From NCBI RefSeq assembly GCF_900492205.1, contig NZ_UEYQ01000011.1, positions 1 to 64,000 of the forward strand: a stretch of 64,000 bases of DNA. The letters run 5' to 3'. Positions 16,419 to 26,204 of the stretch are shown here, piece by piece. The position numbers and the translations under genes are program-made. Source of the DNA: Ciceribacter sp. T2.26MG-112.2. GTDB taxonomy: Bacteria; Pseudomonadota; Alphaproteobacteria; Rhizobiales; Rhizobiaceae. The notes under the pieces are model-generated. The model saw only the letters and a list, made by a program, of their open reading frames with translations, was not told where the DNA came from and searched no databases. Positions within the stretch are counted from its first letter, which is position 1. Each line of letters begins with the position of its first letter.

Positions 16419-17606
16419 ATGACCGACAGGTTCAACTTCATCATCATCGGTTGCGGCATGCTGGGCTCGGCCGCCGCCCGTCATCTCGCTCAGCAGGTGG
16501 ACGGGGTCGCCCTGATCGGCCCCGACGAGCCGAAGGACGCCGCCCGGCACGAGGGCGTGTTCGCCAGTCACTACGACGAGGCGCGCATTACCAGGACGAT
16601 CGACACCGATCCGGTCTGGGCGTTGCTGGCGAAGCGATCGATCGCCCGTTACGGCGCGATTGCCAAAGAGAGCGGCATCGATTTCTTCCACGAAACCGGT
16701 TGCCTGATGGTCGGGCCGCCGCGCGGCGGCGCCGATCCCTATGTCGCCGACATTTGCCGTGCCGCGGAGCGGGTCGGCGCTCAGACCCGCATTCTCGATG
16801 CAGCCGCCCTGGGGGAACGCTTTCCATACTTTGACTTCGGCACGGGCTGCGAGGGCGTGTTCGAGGCGGTCGGGGCCGGCTATGTCAATCCGCGTCGCCT
16901 GGTCGAGGCGCAGTCGGTGCTGGCGCGGCGCGCGGGCGCGACACTCATTCGCGCAACGGTCGTCGCCACGCGCGAGACCGACGACGGGGTCGTGGTCACG
17001 ACGGCGGACGGGCAGGAGATCCGCGGTGAAAAGGTTCTGGTCGCGGCCGGCGGATTCTCCATTGCGGAGAATCTCTTGCCCAAGCCGGTTGATCTGTCGG
17101 TTTATGCTCGCACCGTCGCCTTCTTCGAAATCCCGGATGACGAGCTTTCCCGCTATGCCGGCATGCCGTCGCTCATCCATCAGCCCGACGATCCGCATGA
17201 CCACATCTATCTCCTGCCGCCGGTGCGCTATCCGGACGGCAAGACCTATCTGAAGATCGGCGGCGATCCGGACGATCTGGCGCTTGCAACCGAGCCGGAG
17301 GTCCGAGCCTGGTTCAGGAGCGGCGGACGGGAGAGCACGCGCGACCATCTCAAGCGAATCATCGACCGTCTCATTCCGGGCCTTTCCGCGGCGCCCCTCA
17401 GCATGGGCGCCTGCGTCACGACTTTCACCCCGAACAACTACCCGGCGATTGGCTATGCCAGCGACCGGGTCGCCGTGCTGACCGGCGGCTGCGGAGCGGC
17501 CGCCAAGAGTTCGGACGAAATCGGCCGGCTCGGCGCGGAACTGCTGATCGGCGGCGGTCTGGACGAGGCCGCCTATGGCGATGTTTCTCGACCCTCTTTC
17601 CGCTGA
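16419..17606 (+). CDS. FAD-dependent oxidoreductase of the DAO/MTOX family
   Basis: A 395-residue flavoprotein with an N-terminal Rossmann motif IIGCGMLGSAAARHL at about residues 8-22 and the DAO fold (GAGYVNPRRLVEAQ, LVAAGGFS). Size and motifs resemble monomeric sarcosine oxidase or N-methyltryptophan oxidase, which oxidise secondary amines to imines with O2 and release peroxide. The covalent-FAD cysteine of that family cannot be confirmed: CVTTFTPNNYPAIG near residue 333 has a Cys in about the right place (MGACVTTFTP). The substrate is unknown. The ATG at 16419 follows ACAGGG. It is a single gene; RNase P RNA starts 80 bp after its end. Confidence 0.8.
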   Translation: MTDRFNFIIIGCGMLGSAAARHLAQQVDGVALIGPDEPKDAARHEGVFASHYDEARITRTIDTDPVWALLAKRSIARYGAIAKESGIDFFHETGCLMVGPPRGGADPYVADICRAAERVGAQTRILDAAALGERFPYFDFGTGCEGVFEAVGAGYVNPRRLVEAQSVLARRAGATLIRATVVATRETDDGVVVTTADGQEIRGEKVLVAAGGFSIAENLLPKPVDLSVYARTVAFFEIPDDELSRYAGMPSLIHQPDDPHDHIYLLPPVRYPDGKTYLKIGGDPDDLALATEPEVRAWFRSGGRESTRDHLKRIIDRLIPGLSAAPLSMGACVTTFTPNNYPAIGYASDRVAVLTGGCGAAAKSSDEIGRLGAELLIGGGLDEAAYGDVSRPSFR

Positions 17607-17686
17607 TTGTTCACCATCTGCGGCCATGCGCGCCGCCGGGACCTGTTTTTGGTGGCAATCGCCCGGCCGCTCGGTTAAGGACGCGG

Positions 17687-18085
17687 TGCCAGTTGGCCGG
17701 GCAGCCGCGCTTTACCAATGCCGAAAGGCGGTAGGGTGAGGAAAGTCCGGGCTCCACGGAAACACGGTGCCGGATAACGTCCGGCGGGGGCGACCTCAGG
17801 GAAAGTGCCACAGAAAGCAAACCGCCTCGCTCGCGAGGTAAGGGTGAAAGGGTGGGGTAAGAGCCCACCGCGTCGCTGGCAACAGGGACGGCACGGTAAA
17901 CCCCACCGGGAGCAAGACCGAATAGGGATGACGCGGGTCACGCGCAAGCGCGGCCACAGCCTGTTTCCGGGCCAGTCATCCGGGTGGGTTGCGTGAGGCA
18001 GCGTGCAAGCGCTGTCCCAGATGAATGGCTGCCACGTTCCGGGAAACCGGAGCCATACAGAACCCGGCTTACAGGCCAACTGGCA
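17687..18085 (+). ncRNA. rnpB: RNase P RNA (class A)
   Basis: This is the catalytic RNA that trims the 5' leaders of tRNA precursors. The conserved core GAGGAAAGTCCGGGCTCC lies at about 17739-17756, CACAGAAA and AGGGTGAAAGGGTG follow, and CAGAACCCGGCTTACAGGCC closes it. The ends are set by a perfect 12-bp P1 helix: TGCCAGTTGGCC (17687-17698) with GGCCAACTGGCA (18074-18085), followed by TTTT. It is on the same strand as mraZ, 421 bp upstream of that gene. The apparent protein frames over this region are not genes. Confidence 0.95.
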
Positions 18086-18228
18086 ATTTTCTCCCCGTTT
18101 TCGTCGCGAATTCTCCGCAGAATCAGCCGGGAAATCCAATGCGCTGAAAAAGCTTCACAATTTCGTCTCGCCCCTGACCAGCTTCGATCAAGGTCGAGCG
18201 TGATAAAGCATTGGTCCGACGGGCATTT

Positions 18229-18243
18229 CTAACCATTCGTTAA
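18229..18243 (+). promoter_or_regulatory. Near-consensus CtrA site upstream of mraZ
   Basis: CTAA-CCATTCG-TTAA matches the CtrA consensus TTAA-N7-TTAA at 7 of 8 fixed positions, and a further TTAACC follows at 18246. A GAATC (GANTC, CcrM methylation) site lies at 18120-18124. CtrA and CcrM control division genes in many alphaproteobacteria; that they do so here is inferred from the motif and its location 264 bp before mraZ. Confidence 0.5.
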
Positions 18244-18296
18244 GCTTAACCGCTTATCAATATTTGATCCCGTTTCAGGGTCGTGAAGTCCTCTGT

Positions 18297-18330
18297 CCCA
18301 TTGACGCCCATATAGTCCCATGTTATCCCA
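18297..18330 (-). promoter_or_regulatory. MraZ box: four TGGG repeats at 10-bp spacing
   Basis: CCCA occurs at 18297-18300, 18307-18310, 18317-18320 and 18327-18330, exactly 10 bp apart, which is TGGG on the minus strand. MraZ is known to bind direct TGGGN repeats with 5-nt spacers upstream of its own gene. TTGACG at 18301-18306 could be a -35 element inside the array, so binding would block the promoter. The array is 177 bp upstream of the mraZ start, giving a long leader. Confidence 0.8.
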
Positions 18331-18506
18331 TAATCGTACCGTTGAGGGGTCGATCAAGGTCCCGGAAATCGCAATCGAAAGCGGGTCGGTCGCCAGTTGC
18401 GACGGGTGGCCAGCGGTTCGGTTTGGCGGATCGGCGGTGCGGGTGGTGTCGAGTTCGCAAGGGTGGCCTGGCCATTCTCTGCAAGAAGGGGGTGCGGTCG
18501 GCAGTC

Positions 18507-18947
18507 ATGAACCGCTTCCTGTCCAGCGCGATAAACAGGATCGATGCGAAGGGGCGGGTTTCCGTGCCGGCGGTGTTTCGTGCCGTGCTCGCGCAACGCG
18601 ATATCCAGGAGCTCTACTGCATCCAGGATTTCGTCTTTCCGGCCATCAGCATCGGTGGTCCGGACCTGCTGGAGCGCTACGAACGGCAGATTTCGGCGGA
18701 GGACCCCTTCGCGCGGGAAGGCAACGAGATGTCGCTGCTGGTGCATGGCGGTGGGGTCTTCATGAAGCTCGATGCCGAGGGGCGTCTCATGGTCACGGAT
18801 TTCATCCGCGACTTCACCGGCATCACGGCGGAGGTTTGCTTCGTCGGGCGCTCGGATCATTTTCAGCTTTGGCAACCGCAGGCGTTCCACGAGGCGCAGG
18901 TGGCTGCGAGGGAAGCGCGCAGGCTGCGAGGGCTGCATGCTTCATAA
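18507..18947 (+). CDS. mraZ: Transcriptional regulator MraZ
   Basis: MraZ is the first gene of the dcw cluster and a DNA-binding repressor of its own operon. The 146-residue protein has the two SpoVT/AbrB-like repeats of the family; the first contains [16 protein letters not shown] at about residues 11-26 and the second [16 protein letters not shown] at about 90-105. The ATG at 18507 gives the standard N-terminus [13 protein letters not shown]; an open frame 81 codons further upstream is not coding. The ribosome binding site is weak (AAGGGGGTG). rsmH starts 14 bp after the stop. Four putative MraZ boxes lie upstream. Confidence 0.95.
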   Translation: MNRFLSSAINRIDAKGRVSVPAVFRAVLAQRDIQELYCIQDFVFPAISIGGPDLLERYERQISAEDPFAREGNEMSLLVHGGGVFMKLDAEGRLMVTDFIRDFTGITAEVCFVGRSDHFQLWQPQAFHEAQVAAREARRLRGLHAS

Positions 18948-18961
18948 GACGGGGAAACGGA

Positions 18962-19987
18962 ATGGCGGCGAATCCAGGCGGAGGTTCTTCTGATGCTGGT
19001 GGCGGACCGGTTCGCCACATTCCGGTCCTCCTCGGCGAGGTTCTGGCCGCGCTCGAGGCGGCGCCGGGCAAGGTCATTCTCGACGGCACCTTCGGTGCCG
19101 GCGGCTATACCACTGCGATCCTCGAGGCCGGCGCCGACGTCATAGCGCTCGATCGCGACCCGACGGCAATCGCCGCGGGGCAGGCGCTCGTCGCCGCGCA
19201 TCGCGGTCGTCTCAAGCTCCATCACACGCAATTCTCTCATCTGGCGGACTATGCGCCACAAGGCGGTCTTGACGGCGTCGTGCTCGATATCGGCGTCTCG
19301 TCGATGCAGATCGACGAGGCCGAGCGCGGCTTCTCGTTCCAGCGGAACGGCCCACTCGACATGCGCATGTCGGGCGCCGGCGTTTCCGCCGCCGACGTCG
19401 TCAATCGCGCCAAGGTCGGCGACCTCATTCGCATCTTCGGCTTTCTCGGCGAGGAGAAACAGGCGGGGCGCATCGCCCGTGCCATCGAGAAACAGCGCCT
19501 CAAGGAACCGTTCCGCACCACACGCGACCTCGCCGGGCTGATCGAGATCGTCACCCCGCGCAAGGCCAAGGACAAGATCCATCCGGCGACCCGGGTCTTC
19601 CAGGCGCTGCGGGTCTTCGTCAATGACGAGCTCGGCGAACTTGCCCAGGCGCTGTTTGCCGCTGAGCAGGTGCTGAAGCCTGGTGGGCGGCTGGTGGTCG
19701 TCACCTTCCATTCGCTGGAAGACCGGATCGTCAAGAAGTTCTTCTCCGAGCGCTCGGGCAAGGCCTCCGGCTCGCGGCACCTGCCGATGGTGCATGAGCG
19801 GGCGGCAACCTTCGAGCCGATCGGCAAGCCGATGGTGGCGGCCAGCGAGGCTGAGGCGGAGATCAATCCGCGGGCCCGTTCGGCCAAGCTGCGGGCGGGA
19901 TTGCGCACGGCCGCGCCCGCCGAACGCCCGGACATGGCGATCTTCGACCTGCCCGATCTGGCAAGCCTCGAAAAGCTGGGAGTGTGA
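18962..19987 (+). CDS. rsmH: 16S rRNA (cytosine-1402 N4)-methyltransferase RsmH (MraW)
   Basis: RsmH methylates N4 of C1402 in the ribosomal P site using SAM. The 341-residue protein starts with a Gly-rich stretch, then [13 protein letters not shown] motif [22 protein letters not shown], and the family signature [40 protein letters not shown] closes the fold. The ATG at 18962 follows GGGGAAACGG. It sits between mraZ and ftsL as in nearly all dcw clusters, and ftsL begins 3 bp after its stop. Confidence 0.97.
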   Translation: MAANPGGGSSDAGGGPVRHIPVLLGEVLAALEAAPGKVILDGTFGAGGYTTAILEAGADVIALDRDPTAIAAGQALVAAHRGRLKLHHTQFSHLADYAPQGGLDGVVLDIGVSSMQIDEAERGFSFQRNGPLDMRMSGAGVSAADVVNRAKVGDLIRIFGFLGEEKQAGRIARAIEKQRLKEPFRTTRDLAGLIEIVTPRKAKDKIHPATRVFQALRVFVNDELGELAQALFAAEQVLKPGGRLVVVTFHSLEDRIVKKFFSERSGKASGSRHLPMVHERAATFEPIGKPMVAASEAEAEINPRARSAKLRAGLRTAAPAERPDMAIFDLPDLASLEKLGV

Positions 19988-19990
19988 CCG

Positions 19991-20365
19991 ATGATTAGGA
20001 CATTCGATCTCCTGCTGATCGGCGCGATGGCGGCCGCGGCCGCCGTGACCTACCAGATCAAGCATCTCGCCGACAACAAGCTCGAGGAAGTCCGGCGGCT
20101 GGAGGCCGAGATCAAGCTCGAGAAGGATACGATCGACCTGCTCAAGGCCGACTGGGCGCTCCTGACCCAGCCCAACCGGTTGCAGCGGCTGATCAACGTC
20201 TATGGCGCCGAACTGGAGCTTCAACCCACGGCGCCGGACCAGTTGGCGCGGCCCGTCGAACTTCCCATGCCGAAGGATCAACTGCCCAAGCCCGAGGTGG
20301 CGGAAGGCACGAAGAGCCAGGATCCCGTCAAGGATCTTATCACAACCGGATCGGTGAAGCCCTGA
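19991..20365 (+). CDS. ftsL: Cell division protein FtsL
   Basis: FtsL is a bitopic divisome protein that works with FtsB and FtsQ to activate FtsWI. The 124-residue protein has a membrane helix at about residues 5-22 (FDLLLIGAMAAAAAVTYQI) followed by a coiled-coil region rich in Leu and charged residues to about 60, and a Pro-rich C-terminal tail. Sequence conservation is always low in this family, so its assignment leans on position between rsmH and ftsI plus topology. Its TGA overlaps the ftsI ATG by one base (TGATG), indicating translational coupling. Confidence 0.92.
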   Translation: MIRTFDLLLIGAMAAAAAVTYQIKHLADNKLEEVRRLEAEIKLEKDTIDLLKADWALLTQPNRLQRLINVYGAELELQPTAPDQLARPVELPMPKDQLPKPEVAEGTKSQDPVKDLITTGSVKP

Positions 20366-22119
20366 TGACATTCCTCTCGCGAATCATGCTGCTGAAGAGC
20401 CAGGCGCATTTCTCGACCGACGTGCAGCGCGGCGGTGGGCCGACGATGAACGGGGCCGCCTTCAAGGGCACTGGAAAGCGCAAGACCGAACTTGCCCGCA
20501 AGCGCGTCGGCCTGATGATCGCCGGTTTTGTCGTCGCCTATGGCGTGATCGGTGGACGCCTCGTGCAATATGGCTATGCCCAGCCGGAGGTGACGTCGAG
20601 CATCCTTCCGGCCGACCGGCTTATGGCGTCGCGTCCCGACATTCTCGACCGCAATGGCGAGGTCCTGGCGACCGACATCCGCACCGTCTCGCTGTTTGCC
20701 GAGCCGCACAAGATCGTCGATCCGGACGAGGCGGTTGAAAAGCTGGCCACCGTACTCACCGACATCGATATCAAGGGCACCTACAAGAAGCTCTCCAACC
20801 CCAATTCGCATTTCCAGTGGCTGCGCCGCCAGTTGACCCCCAAGCAGCAGAGCCAGATTCTCGCGCTCGGCATTCCGGGCATCGGCTTTCGCCCGGAGAA
20901 GCGCCGCTTTTATCCCGGCGGTTCGACCGCCTCGCACATTGTCGGCTATGTCAACATCGACAATCGCGGCATGGCGGGCATGGAGAAGTATATCGACAAC
21001 CAGGGGCTCGCCGACCTGCGCGACCTCGGCATGACGAGCAATGCGCCGCTCGAGCCGGTCAGGTTGTCGATCGACCTGCGCGTGCAGAACATCGTGCGCG
21101 ACGTGCTGGTCAACGCGATCGACAAGTTCAAGGCGCTGGGCGCCGGCGCCATCGTGATCGACGCGAATACCGGCGAGGTCCTCGGCATGGGTTCGCTGCC
21201 GGACTTCGACCCGAACAATCCGGCCGCCAGCGCCCAGGAAGGCTGGCTCAACCGGATGACGAACGGTACGTTCGAAATGGGCTCGACCTTCAAGACCTTC
21301 ACCATCGCCATGGGGCTCGATTCGGGCAAGGTCACCATCAACGACAGCGTGGATGCCCGCTATCCGATCCGCATCGGTGGCTTCACCATCAAGGATTTCC
21401 ACGGTAAGCACAGGATCCTGACCATCCCGGAAGTCTTCCAGTATTCGTCGAACATCGGCACCGCCAAGGTCGCAGACCTGGTGGGAACGGAGGGCCACAA
21501 GGAATTCCTCACCCGCCTCGGCCTGCTGTCCAAGGTCCGCACCGAGCTGCCGGAAGTCGCCATGCCGTCTCAGCCGCGGGAATGGAAGAAGATCAACTCG
21601 ATCACCATTTCCTTCGGTCACGGCGTCTCGACCACGCCGTTCCAGACGGCCGTTGCCGGCGTTGCCATGGTCAATGGCGGCAGGCTGATCGAGCCGACCT
21701 TCCTGCCGCGCACGCGCGAACAGGCCGAGCAATTCTCGACACAGGTCATCCAGCCGTCGACCAGCAAGGACATGCGCTTCCTGTTCGAAACCAATGGCGT
21801 CAAGGGGTCGGGCCGCAATGCGCGCGTCGAGGGCTTCAATGTCGGCGGCAAGACCGGTACGGCTGACAAGGTGGTCAACGGCCGCTATGTCGGCGACAAG
21901 AACTTCAATGCCTTTCTCGCCGCCTTCCCGATCGATGACCCGAAATATGTGGTGCTGACCTTCATCGACGAACCGAAAACCGACAAGGGCAATGGCGCGG
22001 CGCTGGCCGGTACCTCGGCCGCCCCGATGGCGGGCGAGATTATCCGCAGAAGCGCCGCAATTCTCGGTGTAGAACCCAAATACGGGGAAGACGGTTCGGC
22101 CTTGCTCGTCTCTTATTGA
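20365..22119 (+). CDS. ftsI: Peptidoglycan D,D-transpeptidase FtsI (PBP3)
   Basis: FtsI cross-links septal peptidoglycan and is the partner of FtsW. The 584-residue protein has a cytoplasmic tail, one membrane helix (about 48-66), a dimerisation/pedestal domain, and a transpeptidase domain with all three active-site motifs: SxxK as STFK at 307-310, SSN at 361-363 and GGKTGTAD near residue 500. The start ATG at 20365 overlaps the ftsL stop; an internal ATG at about codon 28 (MNGAAFKGT) could give a shorter form starting nearer the membrane helix. murE starts 62 bp downstream. It is the target of division-specific beta-lactams. Confidence 0.96.
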   Translation: MTFLSRIMLLKSQAHFSTDVQRGGGPTMNGAAFKGTGKRKTELARKRVGLMIAGFVVAYGVIGGRLVQYGYAQPEVTSSILPADRLMASRPDILDRNGEVLATDIRTVSLFAEPHKIVDPDEAVEKLATVLTDIDIKGTYKKLSNPNSHFQWLRRQLTPKQQSQILALGIPGIGFRPEKRRFYPGGSTASHIVGYVNIDNRGMAGMEKYIDNQGLADLRDLGMTSNAPLEPVRLSIDLRVQNIVRDVLVNAIDKFKALGAGAIVIDANTGEVLGMGSLPDFDPNNPAASAQEGWLNRMTNGTFEMGSTFKTFTIAMGLDSGKVTINDSVDARYPIRIGGFTIKDFHGKHRILTIPEVFQYSSNIGTAKVADLVGTEGHKEFLTRLGLLSKVRTELPEVAMPSQPREWKKINSITISFGHGVSTTPFQTAVAGVAMVNGGRLIEPTFLPRTREQAEQFSTQVIQPSTSKDMRFLFETNGVKGSGRNARVEGFNVGGKTGTADKVVNGRYVGDKNFNAFLAAFPIDDPKYVVLTFIDEPKTDKGNGAALAGTSAAPMAGEIIRRSAAILGVEPKYGEDGSALLVSY

Positions 22120-22181
22120 GCCAATTTCAAATCAGGCGGCGATTCTTTCAGAAACGCCTCCCAGCAGTGGATGAATGATCG

Positions 22182-23642
22182 ATGTTGTTGCGGGATCTGG
22201 CGGGCGCGGAATTTCAGGGACAGGTGGACAGGGCCGGCGCTGCCGCCGGCGCCATCGAGATTTCCGGCCTCTCCGCCGATAGCCGCAAGGTCGAGAAGGG
22301 CACGCTCTTCGTCGCACTGTCCGGCACCAAGGCGGATGGGGCCGCCTATGTCGCCGATGCCGTTGCGCGTGGTGCCGTCGCCATCGTCGCCGGCCATGCC
22401 GTCGATGCCTCCGTTCCTGTTGTCGTCGTCGAAAACCCGCGCCGGTTCCTGGCGGTTGCGGCGGCCGCGTTTTTCGGTCGCCAGCCACCCACCATGGTGG
22501 CCGTCACCGGCACGGCCGGGAAGACATCGGTTGCTTCGTTCACGCGGCAGATCTGGGCCGAAGCCGGTCATCTCGCCGCACAGATCGGCACGACCGGCGT
22601 CATCTCGCCGAGCCGCAACGACTACGGCTCGCTGACCACGCCGGATCCGATCGGGCTGCACAGGCTGCTTGCCGAACTCGCCGACGAGGGCGTCACCCAT
22701 GCGGCGATGGAAGCCTCCAGCCATGGTCTCGACCAGAGCCGCCTCGACGGCGTCAGGCTCGCCGCGGCCGCCTTCACCAATCTCGGCCGCGACCACATGG
22801 ACTATCACCCGACGGTCGAGGACTACATGGCCGCCAAGATGCGGTTGTTCGACACGCTGCTGCCCAAGGGGGCGCCTGCGGTGATCTTTGCCGATGATCC
22901 GTGGTCTGCCGAGGCAATCCGGGTGGCGACCGCGGCCGGGCACAAGGTGCTGACGGTCGGTCGCAACGGTCAGTTCCTGGCTTTGAAGCGTGTCGAGCAC
23001 TTCCGCCACAAGCAGGTTGCCGAAGTGCATTTCGGTGACGCGATTTTCGAGGTGCATATCCCGCTTGCCGGCGATTTCCAGGTCGCCAATGCGCTGGTCG
23101 CAGCCGGTCTCGCCATTGCCACCGGCGTCGATGCGGCCGTGGCGATCAAGGCGCTGGAAAAGCTGAAAGGCGCTTCCGGCCGTCTCGAACTGGTCGGGCA
23201 GTCGAAGGCCGGGGCGCTCGCCTATGTCGATTACGCCCACAAGCCGGATGCGTTGGAGAACGTGCTCACCTCGGTCCGTCCCTTCACCACCGGCCGTGTG
23301 ATCACCGTCTTCGGCTGCGGCGGCGACCGCGACAAGGGCAAGCGGCCGATCATGGGCGAGATCGCCTGCCGGCTTGCCGACATCGTCATCGTTACCGACG
23401 ACAATCCGCGCTCCGAGGTCCCGTCGGTCATCCGTTCGGAGATCATGGCGGCGGCGCCCAAGGCGATCGAGATCGGCGACCGGGCGCAGGCGATACGCGC
23501 CGGCGTCGCCATGCTGTCTTCGGGGGACACGTTGATCGTGGCCGGCAAGGGGCATGAGGAGGGCCAGACGGTTGGCGATGTCACGCTGCCGTTCTCGGAT
23601 CATGCGGAATTGCGCAAAGCACTGGAGGAGTTTGACCATTGA
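22182..23642 (+). CDS. murE: UDP-MurNAc-tripeptide synthetase MurE (meso-DAP adding)
   Basis: MurE adds meso-diaminopimelate to UDP-MurNAc-L-Ala-D-Glu with ATP. The 486-residue protein has the three Mur-ligase domains: [14 protein letters not shown] N-terminal segment, central ATP-binding [13 protein letters not shown] at about residues 108-120, and the C-terminal domain. The motif DDNPR near residue 407 specifies meso-DAP rather than lysine, as expected for a Gram-negative. The ATG at 22182 gives the usual N-terminus; no strong Shine-Dalgarno is seen. The end overlaps the murF start by 4 bp. Confidence 0.96.
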   Translation: MLLRDLAGAEFQGQVDRAGAAAGAIEISGLSADSRKVEKGTLFVALSGTKADGAAYVADAVARGAVAIVAGHAVDASVPVVVVENPRRFLAVAAAAFFGRQPPTMVAVTGTAGKTSVASFTRQIWAEAGHLAAQIGTTGVISPSRNDYGSLTTPDPIGLHRLLAELADEGVTHAAMEASSHGLDQSRLDGVRLAAAAFTNLGRDHMDYHPTVEDYMAAKMRLFDTLLPKGAPAVIFADDPWSAEAIRVATAAGHKVLTVGRNGQFLALKRVEHFRHKQVAEVHFGDAIFEVHIPLAGDFQVANALVAAGLAIATGVDAAVAIKALEKLKGASGRLELVGQSKAGALAYVDYAHKPDALENVLTSVRPFTTGRVITVFGCGGDRDKGKRPIMGEIACRLADIVIVTDDNPRSEVPSVIRSEIMAAAPKAIEIGDRAQAIRAGVAMLSSGDTLIVAGKGHEEGQTVGDVTLPFSDHAELRKALEEFDH

Positions 23643-25072
23643 CCTTTCTTTGGACGGCGCAGGAAATGATCGAGGCCATGGCGGGTCGCCCCTTCGGGTC
23701 GCTGCCCGCGGGGATCACCGGCATATCAATCGACAGCCGGACGATTGCGCCGGGCGAGGCTTTCTTCGCCATCAAGGGCGATCGGGTGGACGGCCATGAC
23801 TTTGCCAGCCTCGCGATCGCCAACGGTGCTTCGCTTCTCGTCGTCGCCGAATCCAAGCTTCCCGCCCTCGGCCGCCTGACCGTGCCGATGATCGTCGTCG
23901 ACGACGTGCTGGGCGCCCTTCAGAAGCTGGCGCTGGCAGCCCGTGACCGGAGCTCGGCAACGATCATCGCCGTCACCGGTTCGGTCGGCAAGACGACCAC
24001 CAAGGAAATGCTGCGGCTGGCGCTGGCGCCCTTCGGCAATGTGCATGCGGCCGTCGCATCCTTCAACAATCACTGGGGCGTGCCGCTGACGCTGGCCCGC
24101 ATGCCCGTCGACACCCGCTACGGCGTGTTCGAGATCGGCATGAACCATCCGGGCGAAATCGGCCCGCTGTCGCGCATGGTGCGGCCGGATGTGGCGATCA
24201 TCACCACTATCGCCCCCGCTCATCTGGGCAATTTCTCCGGCATCGAGGAGATCGCCGCCGCCAAGGCCGAGATATTCGAGGGCGTCGTTCCAGGCGGCGA
24301 CGTGATCCTCAATCGCGACAACAGCCAGTTCGAGTTTCTCGAGCACGCGGCGCAGGCCGCCGGCATCGACAACGTCCACTCCTTCGGCCAGCATGCCAAG
24401 GCGGAGTTCCAACTGGCCGAGTTCGACGGCGCCGCCGAGCTTTCCACCGTGTGGTTCAATCATGGTGGCGAGACCCGTGAGGTCGTCATCGGCGCGCCGG
24501 GGCAGCACATCGCGGAAAACGCCATGGCGGTGCTCGGAACCGTCTTGCTGGTCGGTGCCGACATCGACGCCGCAATCGAGGCACTGGCGCAGCTTTCTGC
24601 CGTCAAGGGCCGCGGCGCGCGCCATCGCCTGTCGATCGGCAATGCGAGCTTCACGCTGATCGACGAGAGCTACAATGCCAACCCGGCCTCGATGCGCGCG
24701 GCGATCGCGGTGCTGGCGGCAGCCCAGCCGGAAGGCGAGGGGCGGCGGATCGCGGTCCTCGGCGACATGCTGGAGATGGGCGCTTTCTCGCCTGCGGTTC
24801 ACGCCGAACTGGCGAGCCCGCTGCTGGCGGCGGGCATCGAGCATGTCTGGCTCGCCGGTTCGGAAATGGCCGCGCTGCGCGACGCCTTGCCCGAGAGCGT
24901 CGACATCGAATATCGCGCGACCACGGATGAACTCGTTTCCTTCGTGACCGGCGCCGTCGCTCCGGGTGACGTGGTCATGGTCAAATCCTCGCTCGGCCTC
25001 GGTTTCGGCAAGATCGTCTCCGCTCTCCTTGACAAGTATCCGGCATTCCCCGACACGGGGCGCCAAATTTAA
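23639..25072 (+). CDS. murF: UDP-MurNAc-tripeptide:D-Ala-D-Ala ligase MurF, TTG start
   Basis: MurF attaches D-Ala-D-Ala to complete UDP-MurNAc-pentapeptide. The 477-residue protein has [16 protein letters not shown] (ATP loop, about 110-125), [14 protein letters not shown] and [11 protein letters not shown], all family signatures. The start is a TTG at 23639 that overlaps the murE stop (TTGA); it is supported by GGAGGAG at 23624-23630 and by the normal MurF N-terminus [12 protein letters not shown] rare start codon here may lower MurF translation and tie it to murE. Confidence 0.95.
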   Translation: MTFLWTAQEMIEAMAGRPFGSLPAGITGISIDSRTIAPGEAFFAIKGDRVDGHDFASLAIANGASLLVVAESKLPALGRLTVPMIVVDDVLGALQKLALAARDRSSATIIAVTGSVGKTTTKEMLRLALAPFGNVHAAVASFNNHWGVPLTLARMPVDTRYGVFEIGMNHPGEIGPLSRMVRPDVAIITTIAPAHLGNFSGIEEIAAAKAEIFEGVVPGGDVILNRDNSQFEFLEHAAQAAGIDNVHSFGQHAKAEFQLAEFDGAAELSTVWFNHGGETREVVIGAPGQHIAENAMAVLGTVLLVGADIDAAIEALAQLSAVKGRGARHRLSIGNASFTLIDESYNANPASMRAAIAVLAAAQPEGEGRRIAVLGDMLEMGAFSPAVHAELASPLLAAGIEHVWLAGSEMAALRDALPESVDIEYRATTDELVSFVTGAVAPGDVVMVKSSLGLGFGKIVSALLDKYPAFPDTGRQI

Positions 25073-25096
25073 TCCGGGCTTTTGGAAAGGGCTCCA

Positions 25097-26197
25097 ATGC
25101 TGATCTGGCTTGTGGAACTGTCGGACAATTTTCAATTCTTCAACCTGTTCCGTTACATCACGTTCCGCACGGGAGCCGCGCTCCTGACTTCCGCCCTCGT
25201 CGTCTTCCTGTTCGGCCCGACGATGATCGCATCGCTGCGCGTCCGTCAGGGCAAGGGCCAGCCGATCCGCGCCGACGGACCGCAGACCCATTTCAAGAAG
25301 GCCGGAACGCCCACCATGGGCGGGCTGATGATCCTCGCCGGCATCGTCGTCTCCTCGCTTTTGTGGGCCGATCTTTCCAGCGTCTACGTCGTCTCCACCC
25401 TGCTGGTCACGCTCGGCTTTGGCGCCATCGGCTTCTATGACGACTATCTCAAGGTAACGAAGCAGACGGAGAAGGGCTTTTCCGGCAAGGCCCGCCTCGG
25501 CATCGAGTTCGTCATTGCCGGCATTGCCGTCTACTTCATGATGACGACGGCGTTGAGCTCCGGACCGCAGGGCTCGACCTTCGGTTCCTCGATCGCCTTT
25601 CCCTTCCTCAAGGACTTCAGCATCGATCTCGGCCTGTTCTTCATCGTGTTCGGCGGCTTCGTGATCGTTTCGGCCGGCAATGCGGTCAACCTGACGGACG
25701 GCCTCGACGGTCTCGCCATCGTGCCGGTGATGATCGCCGCCGCTTCGTTCGGCATCATCGCCTATCTCACCGGCAATGCGGTGTTCTCCAACTACCTGCA
25801 GATCAATTTCGTCCCCGGCACGGGGGAACTGGCGGTCGTGCTCGGCGCTGTGATCGGGGCCGGCCTCGGCTTCCTGTGGTTCAACGCGCCGCCGGCGGCG
25901 ATCTTCATGGGCGATACCGGCTCGCTGGCGCTCGGCGGCCTGATCGGTTCGGTCGCGGTCGCCACCAAGCACGAGATCGTCATGGCGATCATCGGCGGTC
26001 TGTTCGTCGCCGAAACCCTGTCGGTCATCATCCAGGTCGGCTATTTCAAGCTAACCGGCAAGCGCGTCTTCCTGATGGCGCCGATCCACCACCATTTCGA
26101 AAAGCTCGGCTGGACCGAAAGCCAGGTGGTGATCCGCTTCTGGATCATCGCGGTCGGGCTGGCCATGCTCGGCCTCTCCACCCTGAAACTGCGGTGA
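25097..26197 (+). CDS. mraY: Phospho-MurNAc-pentapeptide translocase MraY
   Basis: MraY transfers phospho-MurNAc-pentapeptide to undecaprenyl phosphate, forming lipid I. The 366-residue protein has about ten membrane helices. Signature loops are [20 protein letters not shown] near residue 55-75, FYDDYLKV (Asp-Asp of the active site), [22 protein letters not shown] and the HHH motif [12 protein letters not shown] near 330. The ATG at 25097 follows GAAAGGG. It begins 24 bp after murF; murD follows 7 bp after it. Confidence 0.97.
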   Translation: MLIWLVELSDNFQFFNLFRYITFRTGAALLTSALVVFLFGPTMIASLRVRQGKGQPIRADGPQTHFKKAGTPTMGGLMILAGIVVSSLLWADLSSVYVVSTLLVTLGFGAIGFYDDYLKVTKQTEKGFSGKARLGIEFVIAGIAVYFMMTTALSSGPQGSTFGSSIAFPFLKDFSIDLGLFFIVFGGFVIVSAGNAVNLTDGLDGLAIVPVMIAAASFGIIAYLTGNAVFSNYLQINFVPGTGELAVVLGAVIGAGLGFLWFNAPPAAIFMGDTGSLALGGLIGSVAVATKHEIVMAIIGGLFVAETLSVIIQVGYFKLTGKRVFLMAPIHHHFEKLGWTESQVVIRFWIIAVGLAMLGLSTLKLR

Positions 26198-26204
26198 GGG
26201 CGCG

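Larger units (their letters stand above)
18086..18506 (+). other. 421-bp leader between rnpB and mraZ
   Basis: This is the longest gene-free stretch of the window. It holds the end of rnpB, a GANTC site, a CtrA-type site (18229-18243) and the MraZ box array (18297-18330). The last 176 bp, from 18331 to the mraZ ATG, would be a long untranslated leader if transcription starts near the array. The open frame that extends mraZ upstream has no start context. Confidence 0.7.

Noticed and set aside
17611..18232. Several protein frames over the RNase P RNA
   Set aside because: The region is fully explained by rnpB, including the 12-bp P1 helix and conserved core.
18264..18506. N-terminal extension of MraZ by 81 codons
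   Set aside because: The extension covers the MraZ box array and promoter region and does not resemble any MraZ N-terminus.
23726..25972. A 748-codon minus-strand frame across murF and mraY
   Set aside because: It is antisense to two essential, motif-complete genes; its composition (Arg, Asp, Gly, His-rich) is typical of shadow frames.
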